64,000 bases of DNA. Source: Pseudomonadota bacterium. Its GTDB lineage: Bacteria > Desulfobacterota > Syntrophobacteria > Syntrophobacterales > Syntrophobacteraceae. Where the stretch lies: positions 1 through 64,000 of the forward strand of contig JAEZHY010000077.1 of the NCBI GenBank assembly GCA_023416335.1, read 5' to 3'. The notes beneath the pieces were generated by a model. That model searched no databases. It was given only the letters and a program-made list of their open reading frames with translations, and was not told where the DNA came from. A program made the position numbers and the translations under genes. Positions 43,750 through 52,372 of this stretch are shown here, one piece after another. Position 1 is the first letter of the stretch. Each line of letters starts with the position of its first letter.

Positions 43750-45051
43750 ATGGAAGAGAACCGGAGCGCTTCGGAGAGCAGTTCATATAACCCCTTTCAA
43801 CCCGTGCTCGAACTGGTCCAGGGAGGAGATCCCGAGCAGATTTGCCTGAAATACGGCATCAGCAAATCCCAGCTCGACAAGATGCTCACCGAGTATCAGA
43901 ACTCGCGTCGCCAGGCCGCCCTGGCCGATGCATATTCCGTGACCCGTACCGGGCGAAACGATCCCTGCCCATGCGGTTCCGGAAAGAAATATAAGAAGTG
44001 TTGCCTCCCGAGGCATGAAGAAGCCCGGAAACTCATCCCCAAAGATCAACTGCAGCAGATGGAGGAACGGGCTCGCGCCAAGGAGCAGATCGAAAAGGAT
44101 GTCAAAAAAGGCTTCGAATTGATTTTTGCGGAAGACTACAAACGCGCCGCACAATTTGCAGAGAAACTGCTCGATACATACCCGGAAGACGACAGGTTCC
44201 ACGACATCCTCCTGAACAGTTCGTTTGCGCTCGGCGATTATGAAACCGCCTTCCAGACTGCCAGAAAGAGATGGCAAACCGCCCAGGAAGAGAAGCTCTT
44301 CTACCAGGAAAACGGGTACCACAAGCGCGAAGGAGTGGAAAAGACAAACCATGTCCATTTCTACTCCCCTTCCACCTGGCTCGAAAAGTTCTGGATTGCC
44401 CAGAGGGCCCGAACCTGGAGCAATCAGTACCCCGTCGAAAAGGGCTCGGAACTTGCCAGGGACGCCGGCAAACTCAAAGAAGCAAACGATCTGAAGCGGT
44501 TTTCATCCAAGGAAGAAGAAGGATTCGATGCAAGGAAGAAAGCCCTTGCCCCTGTCCTCGAAAAGCTTGGGTCGGAAGGCCCCGCGGCAATTCCCTACCT
44601 TCTGCCCTATACCTATAACTTCACCTGGGCGAGCCTCTTCGTTCCCGAACTGCTCGACGCTTGTGCGACCGATGAATCCATTCGCCTGATGGCAGAGCTT
44701 TCCATGTTCCGTTATCCATACTTTTCGCAAAAATGCCTCGCCCACCTCGAAGGCAACGGCGAAAGGGCAATTTCGGTACTCTCGGAGATACTGGCCGAAA
44801 ACCCCGCGTTTGACGAACTCAAAGTGGGCCTTTTGACCGTGCTCGGGAATATGCCTTCCAAGGAATCTTTTGACGTGCTTGCCAGATTCACCGAGCACGA
44901 AAACCGCTACGTTGTGAACTTCGCCTGCGAAGCTCTGGCAAGGCACAAAAACCCCGACGCCATGCCTTACCTGGAGAAGGCCAAAGAACGCATGGGCGCC
45001 CTCAATAAGATTGCAGGAGCAATCCAGGAGATTGCGGCGCTTAAGAAGTAG
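43750..45051 (+). CDS. SEC-C motif protein with TPR/HEAT-like repeats
   Basis: 433 residues. A zinc-binding SEC-C motif lies near residue 75 (NDPCPCGSGKKYKKCC). It is followed by a TPR-like helical segment (EDYKRAAQFAEKLLDTYPED, then FALGDYETAFQTARKRW) and a HEAT-like C-terminal half (FDVLARFTEHENRYVVNFAC, then EALARHKNPDAMPYLEKA). SEC-C modules act as docking zinc fingers in several unrelated proteins. The exact role is unknown. Cytosolic, single transcription unit. Confidence 0.75.
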   Translation: MEENRSASESSSYNPFQPVLELVQGGDPEQICLKYGISKSQLDKMLTEYQNSRRQAALADAYSVTRTGRNDPCPCGSGKKYKKCCLPRHEEARKLIPKDQLQQMEERARAKEQIEKDVKKGFELIFAEDYKRAAQFAEKLLDTYPEDDRFHDILLNSSFALGDYETAFQTARKRWQTAQEEKLFYQENGYHKREGVEKTNHVHFYSPSTWLEKFWIAQRARTWSNQYPVEKGSELARDAGKLKEANDLKRFSSKEEEGFDARKKALAPVLEKLGSEGPAAIPYLLPYTYNFTWASLFVPELLDACATDESIRLMAELSMFRYPYFSQKCLAHLEGNGERAISVLSEILAENPAFDELKVGLLTVLGNMPSKESFDVLARFTEHENRYVVNFACEALARHKNPDAMPYLEKAKERMGALNKIAGAIQEIAALKK

Positions 45052-45184
45052 CTGTTTGAGTGAACTGTGAACAGTAAGCTGAAAATACCGCCATTCTCCT
45101 GTCTCCTCAGCCAAGGTGGGAATACTTTGCGGGGTGAACAGTGAACTGTGAGCAGTGAGCTGAAAAAACCGCCCTCTGCGTTGC

Positions 45185-45206
45185 GGCACGGTTTCCCGAC
45201 CGTGCC
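45185..45206 (+). repeat. GGCACGGT palindrome
   Basis: GGCACGGT-TTCCCG-ACCGTGCC, an eight-bp perfect stem. Related copies are at 45685-45706, 60899-60920 and 61304-61325. A variant GGCGCGGT...ACCACGCC lies near 45253. Confidence 0.7.
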
Positions 45207-45298
45207 GCTTCCGCGTTGGGGACACGCAGCTTCTGATCGTGTATTGAGAAATGGCGCGGTCAGGAGACCACGCCATAACTTTGAGTTCCCCCTCCCCG

Positions 45299-45418
45299 TC
45301 ATCCCGTGTTTGAGTGCTTTTGAGCCGGGAACCAGGTTTTTTGAGGCCTTGAATTCGCGACTAATCCGCCCTGGAAGCCTGGTTGCCGGTGATGGCTTGT
45401 CCTGGGTCGGAATGACGA
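45299..45418 (+). repeat. GTCATCCC...AATGACG repeat, copy 1
   Basis: Runs from GTCATCCCG and AGTGCTTTTGAGCC, through TTGAATTCGCGA and TAATCCGCCCTGGAAGCCTGG, to GGAATGACG, so the ends are inverted. Other copies are at 47168-47296 (inverted), 61113-61216 and 61482-61612. Confidence 0.8.
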
Positions 45419-45532
45419 CGCCGGGTTCCGCGAGTCATTCGAGGCTGCCGCGATGATTTTGAGGCGTAGGCGACTTAAGGGCCTGCGGCGCTACACCTCC
45501 ATTGAGAGACGGGCACCAATCGGAAAAGGGCC

Positions 45533-45688
45533 GATGGGTGGGAGCGGAGCGGGAACCCATCGTTTTTGGGATCAAATCGAATCAATGAGCTTTATGTTAA
45601 AATGGCGCCTGCCCTTACGCACAGAATATTCTTTCCCCGGTTTATGGCGCGATCTTCCGACCGGCCATTTTCTCGGTTCCAAGCCGGC
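45533..45688 (+). repeat. 155-bp repeat, copy 1
   Basis: Nearly identical to the end of the window (63846-64000). The shared text includes GGGAGCGGAGCGGGAACCCA, TTAAAATGGCGCCTGCCCTT and GGCGCGATCTTCCGACCGGC. No coding frame spans it. The spacer 45052-46107 consists mainly of such repeats and has no gene. Confidence 0.88.
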
Positions 45689-45706
45689 ACGGTCAGGAAA
45701 CCGTGC
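45685..45706 (+). repeat. GGCACGGT palindrome
   Basis: GGCACGGT-CAGGAA-ACCGTGCC follows directly on the 155-bp repeat. Same palindrome family as 45185-45206. Confidence 0.65.
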
Positions 45707-46107
45707 CTCAACTCAACGGGAACGGTAGTTTTTGGCTCTCCAAACTGTGTTGACGGTATAGGGGCCGCAGGCTTCTTAAGGGCCTGCGGCGCCACATCCC
45801 TATTGAGAGAGAGGTGCAATCGTAACCTTGTGGTATCGTGTCTCTCTTAGGAGGATGGGTGACAACCCATCGCTTTTCGGAACGCCCTGGAATGAATGGC
45901 CGGAGAGGCATAAACCGGTGCCTGGAAACACGGGAAACTTGTCATAGAAAAAAGAAGCCGTATTCGACATTCCATGAGCTTCTCGGCAACTGAGAGGGGA
46001 ACGAACCTTAAAAACGATGGGTTCCCGGCCCTTTACGGTGCCCGTCTCTAGACGGGGTGGCGCCCGCAAGGCCCTCCGCCTGGAAGCCGAGGTAATCCCG
46101 GCAATGC

Positions 46108-46836
46108 TCACAATAACTGCGGCAGGATCTCGCCGGATTTTCCCGAAATCGAAATATCGTACAGGTCGGAATACGGAGTCGGTTCAAGATTGATCTCGGC
46201 CGTCACGGCTCCGTTTCGCTTCGCCTGCATCCCCATTGAAGCGGCCGGTTGAACCGTGCCGGAAGTCCCGATGACCAGCATGAGGTCGCATTCCTGGATT
46301 GCCTGGTAGGCCGCGTCGAGGACCTGTGCATCGAGCATCTCGCCGAACCAGACCACGTGCGGCCTCAACATGGCGCCGCATGATTCGCAAGTAGGCAGTT
46401 CGGGCAGCGGAATTCTCAGGTCCTCCCGCAGCGACCCGCATCCCGTACAGCGGACCCACCACAGATTGCCGTGCAGCTCGAGTATGTGCTCACTTCCCGC
46501 TTTTTTGTGGAGGCCGTCAATGTTCTGAGTGATCAGGGTGAACTTCGGGACCCGGCGCTCGATTTCCGCCAGCGCGAAATGGCCGGGATTGGGACTCAAC
46601 GGCGCAATGAACTCCCGCCGCCAGCTATAAAACTCCCATACCAGCTTCGGATCCCGGGCAAAGGCTTCCGGAGTTGCGAGGTCCACGGCGCGAAACCGCT
46701 TCCAAAGCCCGCCTTCCCCCCGGAAAGTGGGCACACCCGATTCAGCCGAGATTCCCGCTCCGGTCAGCACGGCAATGTGCTTTGAATTCCAAATCCTTTC
46801 CTTCAGTTTTCGAATATTTTCGTCATGTGCGGCCAT
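46108..46836 (-). CDS. cobB: Sir2-family NAD-dependent protein deacylase
   Basis: 242 residues, the usual bacterial sirtuin size. NAD-binding motifs are VLTGAGISAESGVPTFRG and TQNIDGLH. The catalytic His is in LELHGNLW. The zinc ligands are in RCTGCGS and TCESCGA. Tyr70 and Arg73 (EFYSWRREF) match the Y-x-x-R pair that recognises acidic acyl groups in class III sirtuins, so desuccinylase/demalonylase activity is likely in addition to deacetylation. Upstream lies a cluster of DnaA-box-like sites. Confidence 0.92.
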   Translation of the reverse strand: MAAHDENIRKLKERIWNSKHIAVLTGAGISAESGVPTFRGEGGLWKRFRAVDLATPEAFARDPKLVWEFYSWRREFIAPLSPNPGHFALAEIERRVPKFTLITQNIDGLHKKAGSEHILELHGNLWWVRCTGCGSLREDLRIPLPELPTCESCGAMLRPHVVWFGEMLDAQVLDAAYQAIQECDLMLVIGTSGTVQPAASMGMQAKRNGAVTAEINLEPTPYSDLYDISISGKSGEILPQLL

Positions 46837-46906
46837 CTTTCCACTCCATTCCTGCCGGCAGTCCCGGGCTGGAATTAAGATTGCTGATTGCCCGAAAGGG
46901 AAAATT

Positions 46907-46968
46907 TGTGGATAGCGTATTGGTCACAACCCTCTTTGTGGATCAAATTTTGAATTTTATTATCCACA
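46907..46968. promoter_or_regulatory. Cluster of DnaA-box-like sites
   Basis: TTATCCACA at 46960-46968 is a perfect DnaA box. TGTGGATAG (46907-46915) and TGTGGATCA (46937-46945) are near-matches to the reverse form. The three lie within 62 bp of AT-rich DNA, upstream of the sirtuin gene. No dnaA, dnaN or gidA gene is close, so it is unlikely to be the chromosomal origin. Confidence 0.5.
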
Positions 46969-47167
46969 AATACTTTTGTTGCAAATCTGTTGTCCACTAG
47001 AAAATGCTCTTTCCTTCAGCCACATTCAGCAAGGCCGGAAAAGAGCATACCGCAGCCCTGAGCCCGCTTGCCCCCTTTATGACCCGGATTCCGCCGGTTC
47101 TCAAGCTCAGGGGGGCTGTAGCCCAAATCGTCGCGGCAGCCTCAAATGACTCGCAGAGCCCGGCGTC

Positions 47168-47296
47168 GTCATCCCGGTCCTTCTCTTCGATCAGGACAAG
47201 TTCACACCGGAATCCAGGCTCTTGGGGAGGATTAATTGTGAATTCAAGATCTTAGAAACTCTGGATCCCGGTTTAAAAGCACTGCCGGGATGACGA
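47168..47296 (-). repeat. GTCATCCC...AATGACG repeat, copy 2 (inverted)
   Basis: On the minus strand it begins CGTCATCCCGGCAGTGCTTT and contains TTGAATTC-like and TAATCCTCC-like parts, then GGAATCCAG-type complement. It matches the copies at 45299, 61113 and 61482. Confidence 0.75.
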
Positions 47297-47420
47297 GTTG
47301 GGGAACTTGGTCGCAAAATGCCCGGCAAAAAGGTTTGTCTCCATTTGGGCAACAGCCACTCCGGCTTGGGGAGCCCGGGTCTGGAAGCCCCGGCTTCCAA
47401 CGGAACACCGGCCTGCCTGC

Positions 47421-47459
47421 AAAGAAAAAACCCGGAGGAATGGCAATCCCCCGGGTTTT
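47421..47459 (-). terminator. Intrinsic terminator of the UDP-glucuronate decarboxylase gene
   Basis: On the minus strand AACCCGGGGGATT ... CCTCCGGGTT forms a GC-rich stem followed by TTTTTTCTTT. It is 32 bp behind the gene stop. The plus strand also ends in a short T run, so it may work in both directions. Confidence 0.75.
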
Positions 47460-47490
47460 CTTCGTATCTATCTTCTGCTGCCGGCAAATG

Positions 47491-48471
47491 CTACTTACCG
47501 TTGCCGACTATTGCCTTCCCCTCGTCGGTTCTCAGCAGGTCGTCAAAGTAGTCGATGGTCTTTCGCAGGCCATCTTTGAGCGGGACCTTGGGCTCCCATC
47601 CGAGATTTTCCCTGGCAACCGAAATATCCGGCTTCCGCATGACGGGATCGTCCTGCGGAAGGGGCTTTCTGATGAGTTCGGATTTGGAACTCGTCATTTC
47701 GAGCACCAGATCGGCCAGTTCGAGGATTGTAAATTCCACGGGGTTACCGAGATTGACCGGTCCGGTGAAGCCCTTCGGGGTGTTCATCAACCGGACGAAA
47801 CCCTCGATCAGGTCATCGACATAACAAAAGGAACGCGTCTGCTTGCCGTCGCCGTAGATGGTTATGGGCTGCCCGGTCAGGGCCTGTACGATGAAGTTCG
47901 AAACCACCCGGCCGTCGTTCGGATGCATGCGGGGGCCATAGGTGTTGAAGATTCTGGCCACTTTGATGTTCAGCCCGTGCTGGCGGTGGTAGTCGAAGAA
48001 GAGGGTCTCCGCGCACCGCTTGCCCTCGTCATAGCAGGACCGGGGGCCGATCGGATTGACGTTGCCCCAGTAGGTTTCTTTCTGGGGATGTTCGTGGGGA
48101 TTGCCGTACACTTCCGACGTGGAAGCCTGCATGATCTTGATTTTCAGGCGCTTCGCAAGTCCCAGCATGTTAATGGACCCGTGTACGTTCACCTTGGTCG
48201 TCTGGACCGGGTCGTTCTGATAGTGAATGGGCGACGCCGGACAGGCCAGATTGAAGATCTCGTCCACCTCGACATAGAGCGGATAGGTGATGTCGTGGCG
48301 ATACAGTTCGAAATAGGGGTTCTCCATCAAATTGACTATATTGCGTTTGCTCCCGGTGTAAAGATTGTCGATGCAGAGAACATCGTGTTCGTCCTTGAGG
48401 AGACGTTCGCAAAGATGCGATCCCAGGAACCCGGCTCCACCGGTAACTGCACAGCGTTTTCGAAGGTGCAT
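47491..48471 (-). CDS. UDP-glucuronate decarboxylase (UXS-type SDR epimerase/dehydratase)
   Basis: 326 residues. The NAD-binding motif is [16 protein letters not shown]. The UXS signature segments are [20 protein letters not shown] and [20 protein letters not shown]. The catalytic Tyr/Lys is in [12 protein letters not shown], followed by [20 protein letters not shown]. The enzyme turns UDP-glucuronate into UDP-xylose for surface polysaccharide. It stands alone with its own promoter and terminator. A UDP-xylose/UDP-apiose variant cannot be fully excluded. Confidence 0.92.
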   Translation of the reverse strand: MHLRKRCAVTGGAGFLGSHLCERLLKDEHDVLCIDNLYTGSKRNIVNLMENPYFELYRHDITYPLYVEVDEIFNLACPASPIHYQNDPVQTTKVNVHGSINMLGLAKRLKIKIMQASTSEVYGNPHEHPQKETYWGNVNPIGPRSCYDEGKRCAETLFFDYHRQHGLNIKVARIFNTYGPRMHPNDGRVVSNFIVQALTGQPITIYGDGKQTRSFCYVDDLIEGFVRLMNTPKGFTGPVNLGNPVEFTILELADLVLEMTSSKSELIRKPLPQDDPVMRKPDISVARENLGWEPKVPLKDGLRKTIDYFDDLLRTDEGKAIVGNGK

Positions 48472-48565
48472 GGATTATTTTCCTTCAGCAATTAGTGAAA
48501 ATAAGCAAAGTGGCTGAAAATAGACCGGATTCCATGGTCCGGCCAACCAGTCTCAAGCGCGCACT

Positions 48566-48593
48566 ATTATATCTATTTGCAATTTATTGACAA
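48566..48593 (-). promoter_or_regulatory. Strong sigma-70-type promoter for the UXS gene
   Basis: On the minus strand TTGTCA (48588-48593), a 16-bp spacer, and a perfect TATAAT (48566-48571). The expected start of transcription is near 48559, giving an 88-nt leader. Confidence 0.7.
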
Positions 48594-48699
48594 TCTTTTT
48601 GCTAAGTCCTGAGGGGCAAATTGTATTCTTTTTCCGGTGAGATAGAAATGCATCGACAGCCGCGGCGCACATGCGCCACTCTTTTTTCCGGGGGCCGTG

Positions 48700-48943
48700 A
48701 CGTAAATGCATGGACATCCGTCACGTCATTCCGGCAGTGCATTTGAGCCGGAATCCATACGGGGCCAAAATCCGGTTTGAACGAGGATAAAACTTCGATG
48801 GAAGTGGGGCAGCCGTGAGCTTAATTTTGGTTTCAGAAGGGGCGGGTGGCCCGGATTGGTATCCGGGCGCGCAACGCAAGAGGACAAACGGAGGATGCGC
48901 CGGTGGACGATAGAGGCAGGTCACGCGCCTGAAGTCATTCGGC
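48700..48943. other. Non-coding gap with decayed repeat fragments
   Basis: Contains part of the GTCATCCC repeat (CGTCATTCCGGCAGTGC near 48722, then TTGAGCCGGAATCCA) and a fragment like the two-hairpin repeat (GGCGGGTGGCCCGG near 48842 with AAGAGGACAAACGGAGGATGC). No gene is seen. Confidence 0.5.
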
Positions 48944-49408
48944 CTATAGGGGGCGGGCTCTCTCCTCTTCGCTTTCCGCGATCAAACCCGGCAGCACGTC
49001 CATGACAAACCTCTTCAATTCCTCCCGTGCGGCCCTGAAAGAATCGAGTCCTTCTCCGTATGGGTCCCGAACGTAGTGGGAAATCAACCTTCCGGAAAAA
49101 AGAGGCGGAATGAAATCACCGATATCAAGCTCGGTCAGATTGACGAAATAGTCCACCCGATCCAGCCGCACATCGGATAATCCCTTGGAATACAAGCCGG
49201 ATGCCGACACTCCGGCCTCTTCGAGGGCTTCGAGGGTATGCCGCGTGATGTGCCCCAGCGGGAACAACCCCGCCGAGCATGCTTCCATATCGCCAGCCCG
49301 AAAATGGCGGGCAAGCGCTTCGGCAAGGATGCTTCGGCAGGAGTTCCCGTAGCAGAGGAAAAGCACCTTCTTTCGGCGCTTCTTTGGTTTCGGATTTTCC
49401 CGGTCCAT
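48944..49408 (-). CDS. Low-molecular-weight phosphatase / arsenate reductase family protein
   Basis: 154 residues. The P-loop CYGNSCRS near residue 19 has the C-x5-R-S pattern of low-molecular-weight protein tyrosine phosphatases and thioredoxin-linked ArsC. The general-acid Asp is probably in VRDPYGEGLDSFR. Other thiols that thioredoxin-type ArsC needs are not clearly placed, so phosphatase is as likely as arsenate reductase. ATG is 4 bp behind the FprA stop, so it belongs to the oxygen-defence unit. Confidence 0.8.
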   Translation of the reverse strand: MDRENPKPKKRRKKVLFLCYGNSCRSILAEALARHFRAGDMEACSAGLFPLGHITRHTLEALEEAGVSASGLYSKGLSDVRLDRVDYFVNLTELDIGDFIPPLFSGRLISHYVRDPYGEGLDSFRAAREELKRFVMDVLPGLIAESEEERARPL

Positions 49409-49412
49409 GCGC

Positions 49413-50630
49413 TTACGCTTTTGCCGAAGTTACGGCCGGTTCCTTCGCGATCACTGCCCTGGCGACCTGGCGTCCGAGTTCGACACATGCGTCCAGGTCT
49501 TCTCTTTTGGGCGAGTATTTCACACGCATTCCCTCGCCCGCCTGCTCGATGTTCATTTCGATCATGGCCTGGGTGATCTGCTTGACGGCCTCACCGCTCC
49601 ACCCGTAGGAACCGAAAGCCGCTCCGACTTTCCCGGCGGGCTTAAGACCCTTCATATAGCAGAGCATGTCGGCCATCGTCGGCATCATGCCGTTGTTGAT
49701 GGTGGGTGAGCCGAAGACGAGTGCCGCGGCATCCAGCGCCTCCGCCATGACATCGCTTCTGTGGCTGATCTTCAGGTTGAAGGACTTGTAATCGACCCCT
49801 TCCTCCTTCAGGCCTTCGCCAATGGAGCAGGCCATCAGTTCCGTCGCCTGCCACATTGTGTCGTAGACAATCAGGGCCTTGCGCTTATTTTCCTGTCGGC
49901 TCCACCTGCCGTAGGCTTCTACGATCGTGCCGGGATCGGTCCGCCAGATCAGACCGTGATCGGGAGCGATCATGTCGATTTCGATTCCCAGTTCCTGCAC
50001 TTTTGCAATCAGCTTCTGAACCAGCGGCGAATAAAGGAGGAGAATGTTCGCATAGTACTTTCCGGCGTGGGCCAGGAGTTCTTCCGGGGCCACCTCGTCG
50101 TTGAACCTCTGGGTCGTGGCCCAATGCTGCCCGAAACCGTCACTCGACATCAACAGCTTGTCTTCCGGGATGTAGGACATCATGCTGTCCGGCCAGTGGA
50201 GCATCCGGGTTTCCAGGAAGCTGACGGACTTCTTTCCAAGCTTGAGGCTCTGGCCGGTTTCGACTGTCTGGAAGGGCCAATCCGTGCGATTGAAATGGTC
50301 GAGGAGCGCCTTCTTTCCCATCGGCGAGCAGAAGACCTTCTCGGGTTTGATCAGATCGACCATCTCGGGGATGGATCCGGAATGGTCCATTTCCACGTGA
50401 TTGACTACCAGGTAATCGATCCGTTTCGGGTCGATTACCTTGCTGACGGCATTGATCAGATCGTTTTTGAACGGCTTCTTTACCGTATCGAAAAGAGTCA
50501 CCTTTTCGTCGATCACCAGGTAAGCATTGTAGGTGGTCCCTTTCGGGGTCGAATAGCCGTGGAAGTCCCGTATGTTCCAGTCCAGAGCGCCAACCCAGTA
50601 TATGTTGTCCTTGATTTCAACAGGTCCCAT
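49413..50630 (-). CDS. fprA: Flavodiiron protein (A-type flavoprotein), O2/NO reductase
   Basis: 405 residues. The N-terminal beta-lactamase-like half carries diiron ligands in NHVEMDHSGS (His78, Glu80, Asp82), LHWPDSM, SSDGFGQHW and PDHGLIWR. The C-terminal half is flavodoxin-like with the FMN loop VYDTMWQATELMA and FGSPTINNGMMPT. It reduces O2 to water or NO to N2O, taking electrons from rubredoxin-type donors; the rubrerythrin gene 18 bp upstream fits this. A soluble cytoplasmic enzyme of anaerobes. Confidence 0.95.
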   Translation of the reverse strand: MGPVEIKDNIYWVGALDWNIRDFHGYSTPKGTTYNAYLVIDEKVTLFDTVKKPFKNDLINAVSKVIDPKRIDYLVVNHVEMDHSGSIPEMVDLIKPEKVFCSPMGKKALLDHFNRTDWPFQTVETGQSLKLGKKSVSFLETRMLHWPDSMMSYIPEDKLLMSSDGFGQHWATTQRFNDEVAPEELLAHAGKYYANILLLYSPLVQKLIAKVQELGIEIDMIAPDHGLIWRTDPGTIVEAYGRWSRQENKRKALIVYDTMWQATELMACSIGEGLKEEGVDYKSFNLKISHRSDVMAEALDAAALVFGSPTINNGMMPTMADMLCYMKGLKPAGKVGAAFGSYGWSGEAVKQITQAMIEMNIEQAGEGMRVKYSPKREDLDACVELGRQVARAVIAKEPAVTSAKA

Positions 50631-50648
50631 TTTCTTTCTCCGTAAGAT

Positions 50649-51224
50649 CTACCAATTTTCACCTAGAAGTTCGTAATAGTCGCGCGGATGCACACAGGCC
50701 GGACAAATGTCCGGGGCTTCGCTGCCATGGTGCAGGTAACCGCAGTTCATGCATCTCCATACAACTTCGATACCCCGCCTGAAGACCTTTCCTTCTTTTA
50801 TGTTGAGGGCGAGGTCCCGATATCTCTTCTCATGCTGCCGTTCGGCAACGGAAACGGCGTTGAAAACCTTCGCGATCTCCTCGAACCCTTCATCGGCGGC
50901 AACCCGGGCAAACCCGGGATAGAGCACGGTGTGCTCGTGATTCTCGCCGTCTGCGGCGGCCAGAAGGTTGTCCATCGTACTTCCGATTATCCCTGCCGGG
51001 AAAGTGGCCGTGACCCCAAGGTCCCCTCCCTGCAGGAACTGGAAGAACCTCTTCCCGTGTTCCTTTTCCTGGTTGGCGGTTTCCTCGAAAATGGCCGAAA
51101 TCTGGATCAATCCCTCTTTCTTTGCCTTGCTCGCAAAAAAAGTATAACGGTTTCTAGCCTGTGCTTCACCCGCGAATGCCAAAAGCAGATTCTTTTCGGT
51201 TTGAGTTCCTCTCAGCTTTCTCAT
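50649..51224 (-). CDS. rbr: Rubrerythrin
   Basis: 191 residues from ATG 51224, with AGGAGAGG upstream; the longer frame is less likely. The ferritin-like diiron domain has LAFAGEAQARNRYTFFASKA, IFEETANQEKEHGKRFF and SVAERQHEKRYRDL. The C-terminal rubredoxin domain has CMNCGYLHHGSEAP and CPAC. It reduces hydrogen peroxide with electrons from NADH-linked rubredoxin systems. Between perR and fprA in one direction. Confidence 0.95.
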   Translation of the reverse strand: MRKLRGTQTEKNLLLAFAGEAQARNRYTFFASKAKKEGLIQISAIFEETANQEKEHGKRFFQFLQGGDLGVTATFPAGIIGSTMDNLLAAADGENHEHTVLYPGFARVAADEGFEEIAKVFNAVSVAERQHEKRYRDLALNIKEGKVFRRGIEVVWRCMNCGYLHHGSEAPDICPACVHPRDYYELLGENW

Positions 51225-51377
51225 ATTCCCTCTCCTTTGAAGTGAATAACCACGCAAAATTCCGATTGAAATCGATCCAACAACAACTCGTCCCCTGATT
51301 TCGGAAAGGGGAAGCCGCCAATGCGATTGAAGCTAAAACATCCGATCCGACGCCGCTCGCAAGCAGGAAGCGAACAA

Positions 51378-51818
51378 TCAAGTTCCTTCAGATAAACGCT
51401 TACTTATCGGATCATTAATTTTCTTTTGAAAACGGCATTCATTACACAATCCGCTGAACTCGACACGGGCATCCAGGATCTCGAAATTCTCCAACTCGTT
51501 TCGCCCGTTTTTCAGGAGCGAAATTACATCCTGATCCACAATGATGTCCCGTACCGCACCGCACCGAACGCAGTACGCATGGCAGTGAGTCGCCGGATTC
51601 ATGTCGAACCGTTTCTGGCGGCCATCGGTCACCAGTGTCTGGATCAGCCCCTTGTCCGCCAGCAGTTCCAGGTTCCTGTAAACGGTCGCCAGGCTGATGT
51701 GAGGCAGCCTCCTCCGTATCACATCATACAGTTCGCCGGCGGTCGGATGAGTTCCCATTGCCCTGAGTTCTTCAAGAATGATCCTGCGCTGTCGGGTGAC
51801 AACAAAACTTTTTTCCAT
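51378..51818 (-). CDS. perR: Fur-family (PerR-like) peroxide/metal regulator
   Basis: 146 residues. The winged HTH contains HISLATVYRNLELLADKGLI. Structural zinc ligands are in YCVRCGAV and LCNECRF. The regulatory site has His/Asp in RFDMNPATHCHAYC. It precedes rbr, fprA and the phosphatase gene, which are classical PerR targets in anaerobes. A symmetrical AT-rich operator is 26 bp upstream of its start, so it probably also represses itself. Separation from Fur proper is by context. Confidence 0.87.
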   Translation of the reverse strand: MEKSFVVTRQRRIILEELRAMGTHPTAGELYDVIRRRLPHISLATVYRNLELLADKGLIQTLVTDGRQKRFDMNPATHCHAYCVRCGAVRDIIVDQDVISLLKNGRNELENFEILDARVEFSGLCNECRFQKKINDPISKRLSEGT

Positions 51819-51843
51819 AAACCTTTCTCGCCTGTGTGAAAAA

Positions 51844-51861
51844 TAATAATGAGAATTATTA
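51844..51861 (-). promoter_or_regulatory. Fur/PerR-type operator
   Basis: TAATAAT-GAGA-ATTATTA, a perfect seven-bp inverted repeat with a four-bp centre, 26 bp before the perR start codon. It resembles PerR/Fur boxes in symmetry and AT content, though the centre is longer than in the PerR consensus. Confidence 0.6.
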
Positions 51862-52035
51862 CTAAACTATTTCTCGCTTGTCAAGGAATGAGTCGAGAAC
51901 GCCCAGGGGAAGTTCCTTGTATGGCCGGCAGTCCCGGAAGGGTTTGCCTGTATGTTACAATTTCCTGAAGGCTTAAAATTTCCGGCAGGTTGTGCCTCGC
52001 GGACGGCCTTTCGGGTATCAGGAAAGGCGACAATT

Positions 52036-52299
52036 ATGGAAACGAACGAACCTAAACGTCAGTACACGGAAGCGGAAATAAAGGAGGAAAACAAGCGCAT
52101 CAGAAATCTCAGGAGGCTGGTCGATTTCTCGATGGCGTTTATAGCACAATCCCCCATGTCTCCGGAGGAGGCGCAAAAGGTCGTTCAGGGAGTTCGGCAA
52201 CATGCGGTCCGGCTTTTCCCGGGGAAAGAAGCGACTTTCGATCTTCTTTATGCGCCGCGTTTCAGGCGACTTATTGCGGAAAAATTCAGCCTGCTATAA
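52036..52299 (+). CDS. Small hypothetical protein
   Basis: 87 residues from ATG 52036; the longer frame upstream has no ribosome site. It is highly charged and helical (KRQYTEAEIKEENKRIRNLR), then RLVDFSMAFIAQSPMSPEEA. No signal peptide or membrane segment. It is followed 73 bp later by the HD-domain gene on the same strand. Function unknown; the family is not recognised. Confidence 0.65.
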   Translation: METNEPKRQYTEAEIKEENKRIRNLRRLVDFSMAFIAQSPMSPEEAQKVVQGVRQHAVRLFPGKEATFDLLYAPRFRRLIAEKFSLL

Positions 52300-52372
52300 C
52301 ATAGCACGGAGTACCGGCTCCCCGGGAGCCGGTCTCACCACTCGAACCCTGTTTTCCCCAGGACAATTCTGA

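Noticed and set aside
46907..46968. A chromosomal replication origin.
   Set aside because: Only one perfect DnaA box, no AT-rich 13-mer array, and none of the usual origin genes (dnaA, dnaN, gidA, parAB) are nearby.
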